64,000 bases of DNA, from NCBI GenBank assembly GCA_034008185.1, contig CM067081.1, forward strand, positions 23,744,806-23,808,805, written 5' to 3'. This DNA comes from Gorsachius magnificus. Taxonomy: Eukaryota > Chordata > Aves > Pelecaniformes > Ardeidae. Numbering within the stretch: the stretch's first letter is position 1; every line of letters starts with the position of its first letter. Below the pieces are notes generated by a model. It did not search any database and was not told the origin of the DNA. It worked only from the letters and a program-made list of their open reading frames with translations. Shown one piece after another: positions 38,283 to 50,140 of the stretch. The translations under genes were made by a program, and so were the position numbers.

Positions 38283-38340
38283 GAGTGTCCACATACTCAA
38301 AAGAGTATGCCCATGTACTCTTTTAAGAGCGTCCACATAC
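38283..38340. repeat. short direct repeat enclosing an inverted repeat
   Basis: GAGTGTCCACATAC (38,283-38,296) and GAGCGTCCACATAC (38,327-38,340) are direct copies differing at one base. Between them AAAAGAGTA and TACTCTTTT form a perfect 9-bp inverted repeat with an 8-nt loop. It looks like a small local duplication with inversion. Confidence 0.8.
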
Positions 38341-39841
38341 AAGAACGGCCTCTTTAGCAACCACAGTCACTGTGTCTCACTTCCCACCCTCCTACCATCA
38401 GCCTGGAAGATGCCTTCAAATAGGCTATCCTGCCTGGCACACCAGCAATATTCCCTGTCAGGCAGATTTCAGCACACAGGGCCCTGTGTGCTGGGGCTGC
38501 TGCGCCTGGGGCAGTGCCTGTAGGCTCCCGCCTGCACTCTGGTGAGCCCGGTGCTGGGGGCAGCCTCAAAATCATCTGCAACACAGAGGGCAGCCATACC
38601 TACTTCTTCTGAGCAGTCGAAGCACTCTTCGCTCACCACATGCTCTCACTTCTGATCAAAGGTTTGGTCAGCCCGACAGTTGCTCATGTAACTCCTATTA
38701 ACTTGCAGCAGGGCCACAGAGAGGAATGAGATGCTACTCCAATCATCTGCTGTTGAGATGCTCACTGTAAAATCATTAAAACAAAGCTGGTTGTGAAAGA
38801 AATCAAGCCTTGCTCCAATTTAAAATACTTGGTAATTTGATGAGAAAGTATGTGTGTGCTTTGTGTTTATGTCTGGAAGTTTTCCCCACCATGAATGCCT
38901 TTAAAGGAAAACCAGATCTTTCTTGCAATGTATGTTCTTTTATGTTATGCAGCCCAGACTGTGGACTGCAGTGATGTCAAAAATGTCCATGGAGTGATTG
39001 CACCCTGTCTGTGTCCCGCAAGAATGACTTTGAAACTTAGATGTTTCATCTCTACAGTCATATCCTGATCAACAAACTCAGTCAATAAATAAATACATTT
39101 AGTGACAAACCTAGCTTTTTCTGTAAGCTGCAGTTAAACAGGAACTTGATTTGTTTTTTGTATTCACATCTATTCTACAATAATGAATCCAGCGGCACAA
39201 TATCCAAGTACCCATTATAAGATCAGAGAAACCTTTGTGGTACCCGTTTTCCTAAAAATGATTTAAAAAACTCAGTCCTCCATTCTCATTCTTTTGAAGT
39301 CTGTGCTTTAAGCCCAAATACAAAGGGCTCTGGCCTTTGGTTGAGAATTTTTTTTTTTTTAAGTGGTGAACTGATTTTGCCCAAGAAAGAGGAAACAGAC
39401 TATAAAGTATACGAATTTTACAGGACTTTTTTCCAAAGCTGACTGTGCCATTAAAACATATATAAAATTCCCATTTAAGTATCACATTTTGTGCAAGATG
39501 TGGTGTTTAATTGTCACATAGGAAATCTGTAGCACCAGAGCAATTTGGGGCAAACTCTACCAAGGGTTGAATGAGCCACAGGCCTGAGAAGACATATGTA
39601 AAATAGACATGCCAAGCACAAATCTGGAGCTATGCATCGAAATCTGTGGAAAACTTTCTCATGATTGTCGGAAAGCCTTTCAAAGTTGTTTAAGTGCAAG
39701 CGAATATTAATTCCATTACCACACTGTTATTGTGGCTATTAATACCTGCCTACTAACACAGCAGCTTTTATCCACCATTCTCAAAACTCATTTCCAAAGA
39801 TTAACCTGCTGTATGCCCATCCCCATTGGTCACTGGCAGGA

Positions 39842-40214
39842 CATAGAATCATAGAATGTTTTGGGTTGGAAGGGACCCCCAGAGGTCATCTAGTCCAACC
39901 CCCCTGCAGTGAGCAGGGACACTACTAACTCGATCAGGTTGCTCAGAGCCCCATCCAACCTGGTCTTGAATGTTTCCAGGGATGGGGCCTCCACTACCTC
40001 TCTGGGCAACCTGTTCCAGTGCCTCACCACCCTTACTGTAAAGAATTTCTTCCTTATATCTAGTCTAAACCTACCCTGCTTCAGTTTAAAACCATTAGCC
40101 CCTGTCCTGTCACAGCTGGCCCTATTGAAAAGATTGTCCCCATCTTTCCTATAGGCTCCCTTTAAGTACTGAAAAGCCGCAAGCAGGTCTCCCCGCAGCC
40201 TTCTCTTCTCCAGG
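39842..40214 (-). mobile_element. CR1 LINE 3'-end fragment
   Basis: The left end CATAGAATCATAGAATG, then GGTTGGAAGGGACCCCCAGA, is the CR1 tail in minus orientation. Minus-strand translation gives [18 protein letters not shown], then [20 protein letters not shown] and [20 protein letters not shown], the C-terminus of CR1 pol. It is 5'-truncated at about 40,214, where the sequence changes abruptly to unique DNA. The open frame continues by chance into unique sequence. It lies about 0.65 kb upstream of POMP exon 1. Confidence 0.93.
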
Positions 40215-40539
40215 GCATCTGGAGGGCACTGAGGGCTGTCTGAGGTCCCTGGTAGGGCAGTGCACCCTGACACCTCCTGTTTGCACAGTGCTGCCCAGGG
40301 AGGCTCCATGGCTGGCCCAGCGATGGAGGCCGTGTTTACCTCAGTAAGCATTGCTGCCTTGTTTCGCTACCTCAGGCTGTCAGTGCTGTGACGCTGTTGG
40401 GGTCACCCAAGCTCTCTGCTTTTGCTGCGTGTGGCCCACTGGGAGAGGATGGGTTTGACCGTGAGAAAGGACCCCCGACCAGGCACCACAACATGGCCGC
40501 CCCAGCCTACTGTGGGAAGCCATTGGTTCAACCCAGCTC

Positions 40540-41140
40540 CCGCTCGGGGCCAGGGCGGTGCCAGAACAGCCGGGTTTGGCCGGCATGTGGGAGCAGTGCG
40601 GTCAGCCGCGAGCAACAGCCCTGGAAACAGGCGAGCCAGGCCAAGGCAGGCGCAGGGCCGGAGCAAGGGCCCTCACTCCACCCCAGGGCCGGGCGGCCGC
40701 CACCAACCCCCGCCCGCCCCCCCGCGGCCCCGCCCCCTCCGAGGCCCCGCCCCTCCCCGCGCGCGCTGTCGCGGAAGGGGCTAGGCCGCGGTTCCCTCCT
40801 TGCGTCTGACGCGGCGCGCCGGGGGCGGAGCGGAAGTGAGGAGGCGGAGGCGACGGAAGTGGCTGCGCGCGGGGAGCCAAGATGGTGAGTGCGGGCTGGC
40901 GGCGCCACCGCCACCGAGCAGGGCTGTCCTCGCGCCGCAGCGGTGCGGGCCGGGCCGGGTCTGCGCCCGCGGCCTTGGGGTCCCGGGGGTGGCGGCCGTT
41001 GAGGGAGGGGCGGCGGGGCCGTGCTGAGTCATGGGGGCGCGGCGAGGCCATGGCGGGCGCTCGTGCTGCTGGGTCGGGGGCCCTCACCGGGTGGGAAGCG
41101 TCCCTTGTACCCGCCCCCCCCGCGCAGGCTGGTCTCGCCA
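40540..41140. promoter_or_regulatory. POMP: CpG-island promoter of POMP
   Basis: GC-rich, CpG-dense sequence surrounds the POMP start codon. No TATA box is visible, as is usual for housekeeping promoters. Two exact CGGAAGTG motifs (40,831-40,838 and 40,854-40,861) are strong ETS/GABP-type sites placed 22 to 50 bp upstream of the ATG. GC boxes (GGGGCGGAG-like) and alternating GCGCGC sequence lie just upstream. The transcription start is probably within about 40,800-40,870. The island is cut off on the right by a CR1 insertion at 41,143. Confidence 0.8.
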
Positions 41141-44100
41141 GGCATAGAATCGTAGAATGGTTTAGGTTGGAAAAGACCTTTAAGATCATCAAGTCCAACC
41201 GTTAACCTAAGACTGCCATCCCACCACTCTACCCTGTCCCTACCCGTCTTTTAAATACCTCCCGGGATGGGGACTCTACCACTTCCCTGGGCAGCCCATT
41301 CCAATGCTTGACAACCCTTTCGGTGAAAAAATTTTTCCTAATGTCCAGCCTAAACCTCCCCTGGCACAACTTGAGGCCATTTCCCCCGTCCTATCGCCCG
41401 TTACCAGGGAGAAGAGGCCGACCCCCACCTCACTACAGCCTCCTGTCAGGCAGCTGTAGAGGGCGATCAGGTCTCCCCTCAGCCTCCTCTTCTCAGGCTA
41501 AACAACCCCAGTTCCCTCAGCCGCTCCTCATCAGACTTGTGCTCCAGACCCCTCACCAGCTTTGTTGCTCTCCTCTGGACACGTTCCAGCAATGCAACAT
41601 CTTTCTTGTAGTGAGGGGCCCAAAACTGAACACAAGTCATGCAGGTGCTCGGGGCCCTTCTTCTGGGAGCGGGGCAGGGCGGGGAGGGCAGCAACCCTGG
41701 TAATTCCCAGCCTCCCGGAGCTGGGGGCTTAATGTGCTGTAGCTGCTGAGGGCCTTTAGCCTTTGTAGTGGTCAGCAGTGCTGTGGCTGCCTAAGGCGGC
41801 CTAGGCACTGTCGTGGCTTGAGACTGTTGTTTTTTGGGAGTATTTAATGGTTTTCTCCTTACGTTTTGACTTTCACCTTGGTCTTCCATCTTGTCACGTC
41901 TTCCAGGTAGTGCATCTTTTCAGTGCTTTCACTTACAGCACTCTGGGAAAGGTCTGGTCACTGTTGAGTCCATTAGTTGGCAGACAATTTACATGCACGT
42001 AGTAACAAGTATTTTAGGGTTTTACAATAGCTGTCAGGTTTTTGACAATTAACATATCAGTATAAAAGACCTTAAATGTAAGCATCATTTTTTTTTTGGA
42101 TCCGGTAGTGCTGCTGGAGGAAACTCCTGCACTGAATGGCTCATCACTGTCAGTGTCCCGAGATTATTGTTGTCACCTTCCAGAATTTATTATACACTTG
42201 CCTATTGGTGGAACAATTTGTAGGAACAATCCTAAAATCACTTCAGTAAAGTCGGGTAGGTTAGTATGAAATTAGCGGTCTGGGTTAAGATGACTTTACT
42301 TAGTAAGTCTGTGGAGGGGTGTTTTTCTGGTCTTTTGCTACAAGTTACTGTTTTTCCTTTGCTCTTTCAGTTAATTGACATGCTAGACCAGCTGAATAGA
42401 CCTGGTCCTCTTTATAGCAGCTTTAAACCATTGATAAAATCAATTTGATCTTACTTGATTGTGTCTGTATTGAAGTAAATGAAGGAATGCTTAGACATGT
42501 TCCTTTCTGTCCTGCCAGCTGAGCACGACCTGCCTTCTTCCTTTCCATCCCTGCAGCCCAGGGTGGGAGTGAGCAAGGGGTAAACATGAGTTTAATCATT
42601 CCAGCCCAATCCAAAAAATGTGTTCTCAATATCTTTAACTGTTATCAGACTCTCTGAAAGAACTCTAATTTAGTGTGGGGTTGGTGTTTTAGTGTTTGGG
42701 TTTTTTTTTTAAAAAAGAGACTTCAAAGTGTAGCACGTGTACATGAGTAGTTTAAGGAGTTTTTGAGCACTTCGGGCCATTAGGCCAGGCAAGTGAAACA
42801 AAAGGCATCTGGTTCTGTTAAAGTAATCCTCACTTTTTTTTTTTGTTGTTCCAGAATTCCAGAGACACTTCTTGTCTGCTGAAGGATAGTATCTCAATTA
42901 CTGAATTTTCAGCTTCAGGACCATTTGAATGTCATGATCTTCTGCGTAGAGGGTATGCTTTAATTTTCTTGTTGAATTATGCCCTAGCCAGTGTTGAACT
43001 TCAGATATAGGAAGAAAGTATAGGAAGAAAGTATGTGTTAAATGTTGGCTTTTTAAAGAAGGTTCTTGGAAGGTGACTCGCAAAAGCTGTAGCTTAAAGT
43101 CCACATGTTTAATCAGATTGTCTTTCAAGTGTGAATTTTCTGTGAAACATCACTTCAAGAAGTAGATAACATTAATGGACTTTTACCTGTGTGATACTGC
43201 TCTTTCGAAAAGAGATGGCAAAGTATTATGAAATGTATGCTAGTTTTAATATACATGTATATGAGTGTGCCATAGCACTGTGGGAAATGGTTAATTTCAG
43301 CATTGGTTCAAAAAGTAAAGTTAATATAGTGAAAAGTAGTGGGTTTGCGTTTTGCCATTTTACATGAGTGCAAAACTATCTACATGTCTTGGATAATGCA
43401 CCTAGTGCATGAACTCCTAGTTCATGGAGTTTAAAATGTAATACAGCTATGGGGGAGGGAAGAAGGTATGTGCAATATTCAGCTGAAAAAGCTTGGGGGC
43501 TTTTAAAATCAGATAGCATGTAGCTTGGACATAATTAAACTGATGTTTTCATTTGTTAATATTTTTCTCTATTTCTGAAGGGGGTCAAGGAAGAACACCT
43601 GTCATTCTGTTTTGTCAAACATAAAGAAAAAAGGATGCCCGAAATTTAAATTCTTCTGGTAGTGCTATAGTTAGAGGTCTTATTTGCTGCTTCTCTATTA
43701 AGCTTTTTTTTTTTTTTTTGAGTTCAGACTGTGCTAATTATGTGTCTCTGTGGGTTGATGTTTGTATCTGAGATTAGGTTTAGAATGCAACTTAAAAAAA
43801 TGATATCCTTATTTATTTGAAGTTCAGGTTTTTTACTTGCATTTCTAGCTTTACAAGTGTGAAAAATGAATTGTTGCCCAGCCATCCACTGGAGTTGTCA
43901 GAAAAAAATGTAAGTATAACATCAAATGCAGCCATCTTCACTCTTAACTAATTATGAAGTTTAAACTAAGAATGTGGTTACCTGGACTCCTTTGTGCAGT
44001 AGCAAGTAATGAGCAGGGTCTTGCCTTTAACAGAATAAAGGTATTCAACAATAGTAACATTTTATTTATACAAATAACATTGTTGGCAAATTTGTTTAAT

Positions 44101-47100
44101 GTTAACCTTCCACTTGTGACTCTCCCCACTTCAAGCATGTAAGCGGGCTTCCAAGTAGGGATTTACTTAGTAAGGTTTAGTCATCTAAAAGTTATTAAGC
44201 TAGTTGTGTATGCAGCCTCTATAGTTAGGTGGGGGGCACACCTGTCACTTCTGGAAGGCTGATCCTCCCATTTTGTCTGTAGGTCTTCATTTTCAGACTT
44301 TCAGTCTGTGAACACATAAATACTTTTCATTACTTGATCCCATCTAGAATTTCTACACATACAGTTTGTCATAAGTGTATGCAGTCTTGTCCTGCTTAGT
44401 CATCACACATGGACTACTTAAGAGTGGTCTATGGACCATAGGTTGAAAGTAAAGGGAGACTAGACTGACAGCCTTGGCTAAATAGCTCATTGAACTGAAT
44501 CTTGTCTCTGGTGCCTGTTTTGTCAGCACAGAAGATTTGATGTAATAAAATGTCCCGAAGCAAAGGCAGTATTTGGATATAATGTTCCAAATTGCTAAGC
44601 TAATTGGCATGACGAGGTCTGAATGTAATGTCTAATGTATTCAAATTCTGACCAGTGTTAGTATTGTCTAGAGTTCAAAGGATGATGGTAATGTGATACC
44701 AACTTCACAAGCTGATTTATAAATACTATAAATGTTTCAGAGCTATTTGTGAATTGATTTTTTTTTTACAACTGACCACTGTAACTCAGTTTTTAACTCT
44801 GTTCTTGCTATATAAAACCTGCATAATTAAAAGTTACATGCTAGAGAGAAAAAGCACAGAAATAATTAAAACAGGCAATGTGATCCCATAAGAAGTATGC
44901 GAAACTTTTACATTGTTTTTTCCACATATTATTTGGTTAGTTTTTCTGTAAGTTTAAGTTTATGGCCTATTTATCTAAGAATTATTTTCATGTACATTTG
45001 GAAGACTTATCTTAGCCTGAGATAGTTATGGTTGGTTTTACTGCTGTAAATGGTATTTTCCTGTTGGTTTTTGAGATCCCTCTGCATAAGTGGGATGACA
45101 TTCTCATGCTGACAGGCTTTTGTCATGGTGATTGAGTACAGGTTTTAAAAGAAGAGCTTTGTATTTTTTGTTTTACTTTACAATATTGTATTGTGTCAGC
45201 ATTACAGGCATGTGGTCACTACTATAAAAGCCAAATTTGAGACTGGATTACTCAAGCTTAAGTTTAACATTAAGCATAAGTTACTTTTGTGTTCTTCAGT
45301 ATTCATGAGCCAGCACTTTTTCTACCTTTACAACGTAGATTTTCTTTGTCTTACTGAGCAGTTTTAGAGTAGTTGGTAAAATTATGAGCTTTCTTTTGCT
45401 TTTTGGAATCATACAGAGTATATGTGGTCCTCTGTCTTCCTACTTGATCAGAAAAGTATTTCAGGTGTTTTCAAGTAGTCTTTGATGGCTAACCATAACA
45501 TCAGCAGTGGCTTTCAAGTTTCTGTTCTTACTTTAAACTAGGCTTAGCTTCCACTTTGTGCTGAAAATACTGTAGTAATGTAAAGTAGTGCAAAACTGCA
45601 CCACTTGGTGGTGTTACATGTCCTGCTTGTCAAAAATAACAAAATAAAATTGCTACTATTGATTTGTAATAAAATCCAGCAAAAAGCTATTTCAGTTTCA
45701 TAAAACAAGTATTACTACATCACTGTCTTTTGTGTACATGAGACACATGACATAATCACTGCATTTTTACATACAAGTTTAATAAGCATGTTCATGTAAG
45801 TAGGATGTCAGAAATCTCTTGTATGGCTGTACTTGAAAGTAACTTTTTCTAAAATAAAAATCGATGTTGTTTGTGATAGTTCCAGTTAAATCAAGATAAA
45901 ACAAACTTTGCCACGCTGAGAAATATTCAAGGACTCCACGCGCCATTAAAGCTGCAAATGGAATTAAGAGCAGTGAAACAGGTAAGCATTTTTATCCAAC
46001 TGGTATAACTTCAACCACTTGAAAAAATTTTTATCTCAGAACATGCTTTCAGAGAGATGTCTGTCTTTATTGAAATACCTTATGTTGCCAAAAGAAATTC
46101 TTTCACTGGACTGCTTTTATTAAAACCAAATATTGCAATTAATAGTTCCCAGAACAGTCAGTACGCTAAAGACTTTCTGCTGCTGTTCTTTTATTGGTTA
46201 TTTGGTGAAGTGGTAACTGCTCTGGCTTTTCTGTGGACTAACTTCCTGTGAGCCTTCAGAGGAAAACAGGAGGAGTTGAGTATTAATTCCTAAAATTAAT
46301 ACCCTCCTCTGTAGAATGTATGACCGTCATGGGAAGGAATCTCCACGTCTGTAGGGCAAAGAGACTTAGGGATCTGAAGCAGGTAGTGATTTGGGAGTGG
46401 ATACAGAGGTGATGTGAATTGCTATATGCTTATTATTGTTCCACAGCTTTTCTTGGAAGATCAGGGGAGGTCTACAAGGGAGTTAAGTTCAAAGGCTTTA
46501 ACTCTTAATTGGGAAGCTGAGTCTCTCCTTTTTCTTGGTACCACCTAGGACGGAGGGTAACTTGGAGGGAGGCTGACTTTGTCGCTTAGTAAACAAAGAA
46601 AGCTCCTTAATCCTAGTAAACTTTTTTTGGTTTGTTGAAGGCTGTCAAGCTATTAAGAGTTGTTTTTCCAAGTGAGTTGGAGCAATTTTACACTCCCTCC
46701 CAGTGGATCAGCTCTTGAACCACGATGAACTGCATTAAACCTGGCAGAAATTACTGGTCCTGAAGATGTGAAAGTCAGACAGGATGTATGAAAACATCCC
46801 TTGATCTCAGCTGTGCTGTCTTACAAGGAAAAATCTTTTTCCTAACTGATGTTAGCACATGGCTAACAAGTGTATGGCTAATGAGGCAGGTGAGGGTATC
46901 CTGATAGTGTGTCTCCACAGGTATTCTTGGGGGATGGATGGGGGAAATACGGTGACGAGAAGGTTTTTCACTCTCAGCTTCATGTTAGATATACAAGTTC
47001 TCTTGAGGTTTAATTTCACTTCTGTAAAATATTTACTGGAATAGTGTATTTGCACTTCTGAAAATTGTACCAGTAGTGATTAGGGAAGTCTTTGACATAT

Positions 47101-49704
47101 TTTGTGTGTAAAGAGATTGCTACATTATAATTTATGCTTGTAAAATATGTTCATGGTATAACTGAAGTATTGCTGCTAGTAGTGAATGCAATTGTAAGTA
47201 CAGATACGCCATTCTCAGAATATTTAGGATCTGAATGCTTTGTGTGCCACGACATTTTTTCATAATACTGTGGGTGAAGGGTACAGAAGAGGGTGTTGAA
47301 AGTAACTGGGAGTGGACTTGAACCTTAAGAATTGGTGGGGATCAGAGAAATAATTATGATTTAGATCAATTGCAAGGAGGGTGATATGTAGATGTGAAAA
47401 TCAATATAGCTCTTTCACGTACATTCCTGACTTGTGTCAGAGATGTAGGAAGCTTAGAATGTGGTTTCCAAACACTGCAGTATGTCAACTGCCCAGTACT
47501 GACCTCAGGGTGTTGATGTGTTTGTTGCAGTAAGCCTCCCCAGTTTTATGTGATAACAGAGGATAAAAAAAAAACCACTACTTTTTTTTTTTTTTAACTA
47601 CATTATTTGCTGTAGTTGCTATATGGCAGTGAAAGCTAGAAATCTAGCTGTCTTTTCAAAACAGAGATAAACAATAGAAGATGGTGGTGTTAGGTAGGTT
47701 TTGCTATCTGTGTGTGACAGTACTTCTCTTATTTCATTGTTGGTTTTGGAGGAAGACATGAGTTTGCCTGTCACGTTTCTGAGTCACTTCAGACTGAAAA
47801 ACCCAAATATAAACACCCTCAATTTTAGACTTGCAGAAACTTGAACTCTTGTTGTCTTTTTACAGGTCCAGCGTCTCCCATTTCTTCACAGCTCAAACAT
47901 AGGACTGGATACTCTGAGGGGAAATAATGAATGCATCAGTTTTGAGGATATCCTTAATGGTAAACACATTCTGGTTTGAATGTTATGGTAACATTTAAAA
48001 GTAAAATTTGGGAACTGTGAATTTCTTTGCCTCCATGGAATAAGAGAATTAAATGCACAAAATACAAAGAAAAAAATTTTATTCCTGAAGGCAAAGAAGC
48101 ACTGGAGGAAGGAGAAATAAATGTGGTTCAGCTGCTAGTTGTGTGGAAATGACTCTGAAATATTGAGTAAGCCAGTATTTGCTTGTAGGCTGGGTTTAGA
48201 AATCCAGAAATAGAAGAAGATTATGCAGTTATGTTTTATGCCCGTTGCTGCAGAAACTTTTGAACTACTTGTGTAGATTTTGATAGGTGGAGGTTACAAA
48301 GACACAAAGATTTTTGTAAGTTCTATAATTGAAAAGATAGAAAGGCTAGAGGAAAGATACCAACTAATGAATCAGAGATGTCGTAGGGGAAGGCTCCCTC
48401 AAATTAACTCAACAGTTTGCAGTTGTGTGGTGGGCTACTGGCTGACAGTTAGAACGTGTGGAATAGAATAAACCTGGAAAAATAGTTTAAAAATGATTTC
48501 TTCCTAGCTGGCAGTTAAAGACATGGGAGGAGACAGAGGGTACTTCGAGGTGGGGTTGGAGAATGAAAAGAGCCAGGGAGATAGGAAACTGGAAATAGTG
48601 GAGGGGTAAGTGGGAATCTAGAGGCATGAGGTAAATCTGGAATTGTTTTCTGGGATGGATTTACAGGGAGCAAGGGAAGGAATTTTAGGTCATTGTGGTT
48701 CAGAGTAGAACAATGTCAAGTGTAATTTATAGGAATTTGATTATTTACCATTACTCACAACAAGCTGTTACGTAGTTACAGAGTGCTAGGAGTGAGCGGG
48801 TTAGATGTGGTTTTGGTAAGGTTCTGTTTATCAGCTGGGGCTGGGTTAGATAATTTTGGTGTCACTGGAGGAATCAAAGGCATTAATAGGCCTTATGCAT
48901 GGAAGGAAAACACTCTGATACACCCATAAATTAAACTACTATTTCTTCCAAAGTGCAGACACAACTTTTTTTCTGGCCTTGATTTTTTTTTTTTCATTTT
49001 AATTTTAATTTTTTTGTATGGAAATGAAATTCATGCTGTTAGCATTGGTATCTCTTGTGTCCTCTGCACATTCCTTGATAACCTTCGAGTATAGTGGCTA
49101 ATGTCAACCATACTTTACAGAATGGAGGAAATCTCAGAGATATTTAAGGGCGTAGTATTTCTGTGAATCTAGGCAGTTAGGTGGAGAAGAGAAACCACAA
49201 ATATGTCCCAACTAACAGAAGGGCTGGAGTGTGAGCTCCTACTGTGCAGAGAAGTTGCATTGGAAAGAGATGTGGGCACCTATGAGGAAAAGCTTCAGTA
49301 GACTTGAGTTGTTTTTTAAACATGACTCAACCGGCCTTGAGATTCAGGCTCTGGGAGACAGTGCTTACATAGAACTGGTTGGTTTTACTTGAAGTGTGTG
49401 TGTGTGTCCCCTTAGGAAACACTGTTCCAGGATAGATGTCTTTGTTATCTGGTGATTGCTTTGGATAGAGACTTAGGAGTTACAGACCTGCATTGTGCAA
49501 CAACACTGTCACTGTTGCACTAAGCATTAGAATGAAGGGGAAAAGAAAAGAAAAAAAGAAGTATGGTCATGTTCATAGTTAATGGTGGTCTTTGTAGCTT
49601 GGTAAAAGCCTCATGCTGTTGACTTTTCTTTTCCAGATCCTTCACAGAGTGAGGTTATGGGAGAACCACACACGATGATGGAATACAAGCTCGGTTTATT
49701 GTAA
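40882..49704 (+). CDS. POMP: POMP, proteasome maturation protein (six coding exons, complete)
   Basis: Coding exons are 40,882-40,884 (ATG only), 42,855-42,952, 43,849-43,909, 45,880-45,981, 47,866-47,959 and 49,637-49,704. They sum to 426 bases, 141 codons plus stop, the same length as human POMP. All introns are GT-AG. Diagnostic peptides are [79 protein letters not shown] and the C-terminus EYKLGLL. POMP (UMP1 in yeast) is a small chaperone that guides assembly of two half-proteasomes, aids beta-subunit incorporation and processing, and is then degraded as the first substrate of the new 20S particle. The N-terminal stretch [14 protein letters not shown] differs most from mammals. It is convergent with SLC46A3 and has a CpG-island promoter of its own. 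Confidence 0.97.
41022..41032 (-). promoter_or_regulatory. POMP: antioxidant response element match in POMP intron 1
   Basis: The minus strand reads ATGACTCAGCA, an exact match to the ARE consensus RTGACNNNGCR, and the TGAGTCA core is also an AP-1 site. It lies 137 bp after the exon 1 donor, within the CpG island. NFE2L1/NFE2L2 (NRF1/NRF2) with small MAF proteins bind such elements and are known to drive proteasome genes, and POMP is a reported NRF2 target in human cells. Its use in this bird is inferred. Confidence 0.6.
41143..41636 (-). mobile_element. CR1 LINE fragment in POMP intron 1
   Basis: CATAGAATCGTAGAATGG, then GGTTGGAAAAGACCTTTAAG and ATCATCAAGTCCAACC, is the CR1 tail in minus orientation. 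Minus-strand translation gives [20 protein letters not shown], then [20 protein letters not shown] and LGLFSL before a frameshift. It is 5'-truncated and dead. The insertion is 258 bp downstream of the POMP exon 1 donor, antisense to the gene, and now forms the right edge of its CpG island. Confidence 0.93.
43008..43033. repeat. 13-bp exact tandem duplication in POMP intron 2
   Basis: TAGGAAGAAAGTA occurs twice, head to tail, without a mismatch. Purine-rich and intronic, and a recent local duplication judging by identity. Confidence 0.85.
47571..47596. repeat. A-rich/T-rich tract in POMP intron 4
   Basis: AAAAAAAAACCACTAC followed by a run of about 14 T. Simple sequence well upstream of exon 5, with no splice role evident. 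Confidence 0.6.
49396..49409. repeat. (TG)n microsatellite in POMP intron 5
   Basis: Seven TG units in a row after GAAG. A short simple repeat, too short to be strongly polymorphic. Confidence 0.7.
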
Positions 49705-50134
49705 CAAAGTGTACCCCACAAAAATGTTTTGTGCGTGTCTTTATACTGCAGATCTAAATACATGATACTAAATTGACATTGACGGTGTTAAGCAGTCCTA
49801 CAGTTATCATTTGCCTTCCTTGATGAAAAGGCACATTAAATGTTTAAAGTCTATGAATTGTTCTGTGCTTGTTGTCAATTACATTAATGTCCTGTGACTA
49901 GGTAGTTAAAATAATGTCTCTTCATACACTGCTCAGGACAATAGCTTCTTAACTATGGAAATGCTATATATGTATACAAGGAATCCAGAAATACCCATGC
50001 ATTTTAAAACTGATAACTGTAGGTAAATGCATTTAATGGATGTTCTTGCAGAACTTTTTAATGGGGAAAAGAAGGTTTTTTCCATTGAGTAACTCTTTGT
50101 TCATGAAAATTTCCATACACTTTTAAAACTATTG

Positions 50135-50140
50135 AATAAA
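50135..50140 (+). terminator. POMP: POMP polyadenylation signal
   Basis: A canonical AATAAA lies 431 bases after the stop codon. A T/G-rich stretch follows (AGTTTGCTATAAATGCTGCTGCG), so cleavage near 50,155-50,160 is expected, giving a 3' UTR of about 450 bases. An ATTAAA at about 49,835 could serve as a weaker proximal signal. Confidence 0.75.

Larger units (their letters stand above)
12181..40540. other. intergenic desert between the orphan CpG island and POMP
   Basis: About 28 kb of mostly AT-rich sequence with no supportable gene. Open frames are under about 110 codons outside the CR1 copies and lack domains. The stretch holds several CR1 copies (listed separately), a TTTTG repeat, poly(T) tracts, a 14-bp-arm hairpin at 36,465 and small tandem repeats. 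I see nothing else with clear function in 12.2-20.2 kb, 27.2-33.0 kb or 33.7-36.4 kb, apart from pyrimidine-rich and A/T-rich simple sequence. Confidence 0.6.

Noticed and set aside
40388..41205. Long plus- and minus-strand frames across the POMP promoter and intron 1
   Set aside because: GC-rich shadows. The frame from 40,882 starts at the real POMP ATG but continues into intron 1 and a CR1 copy.
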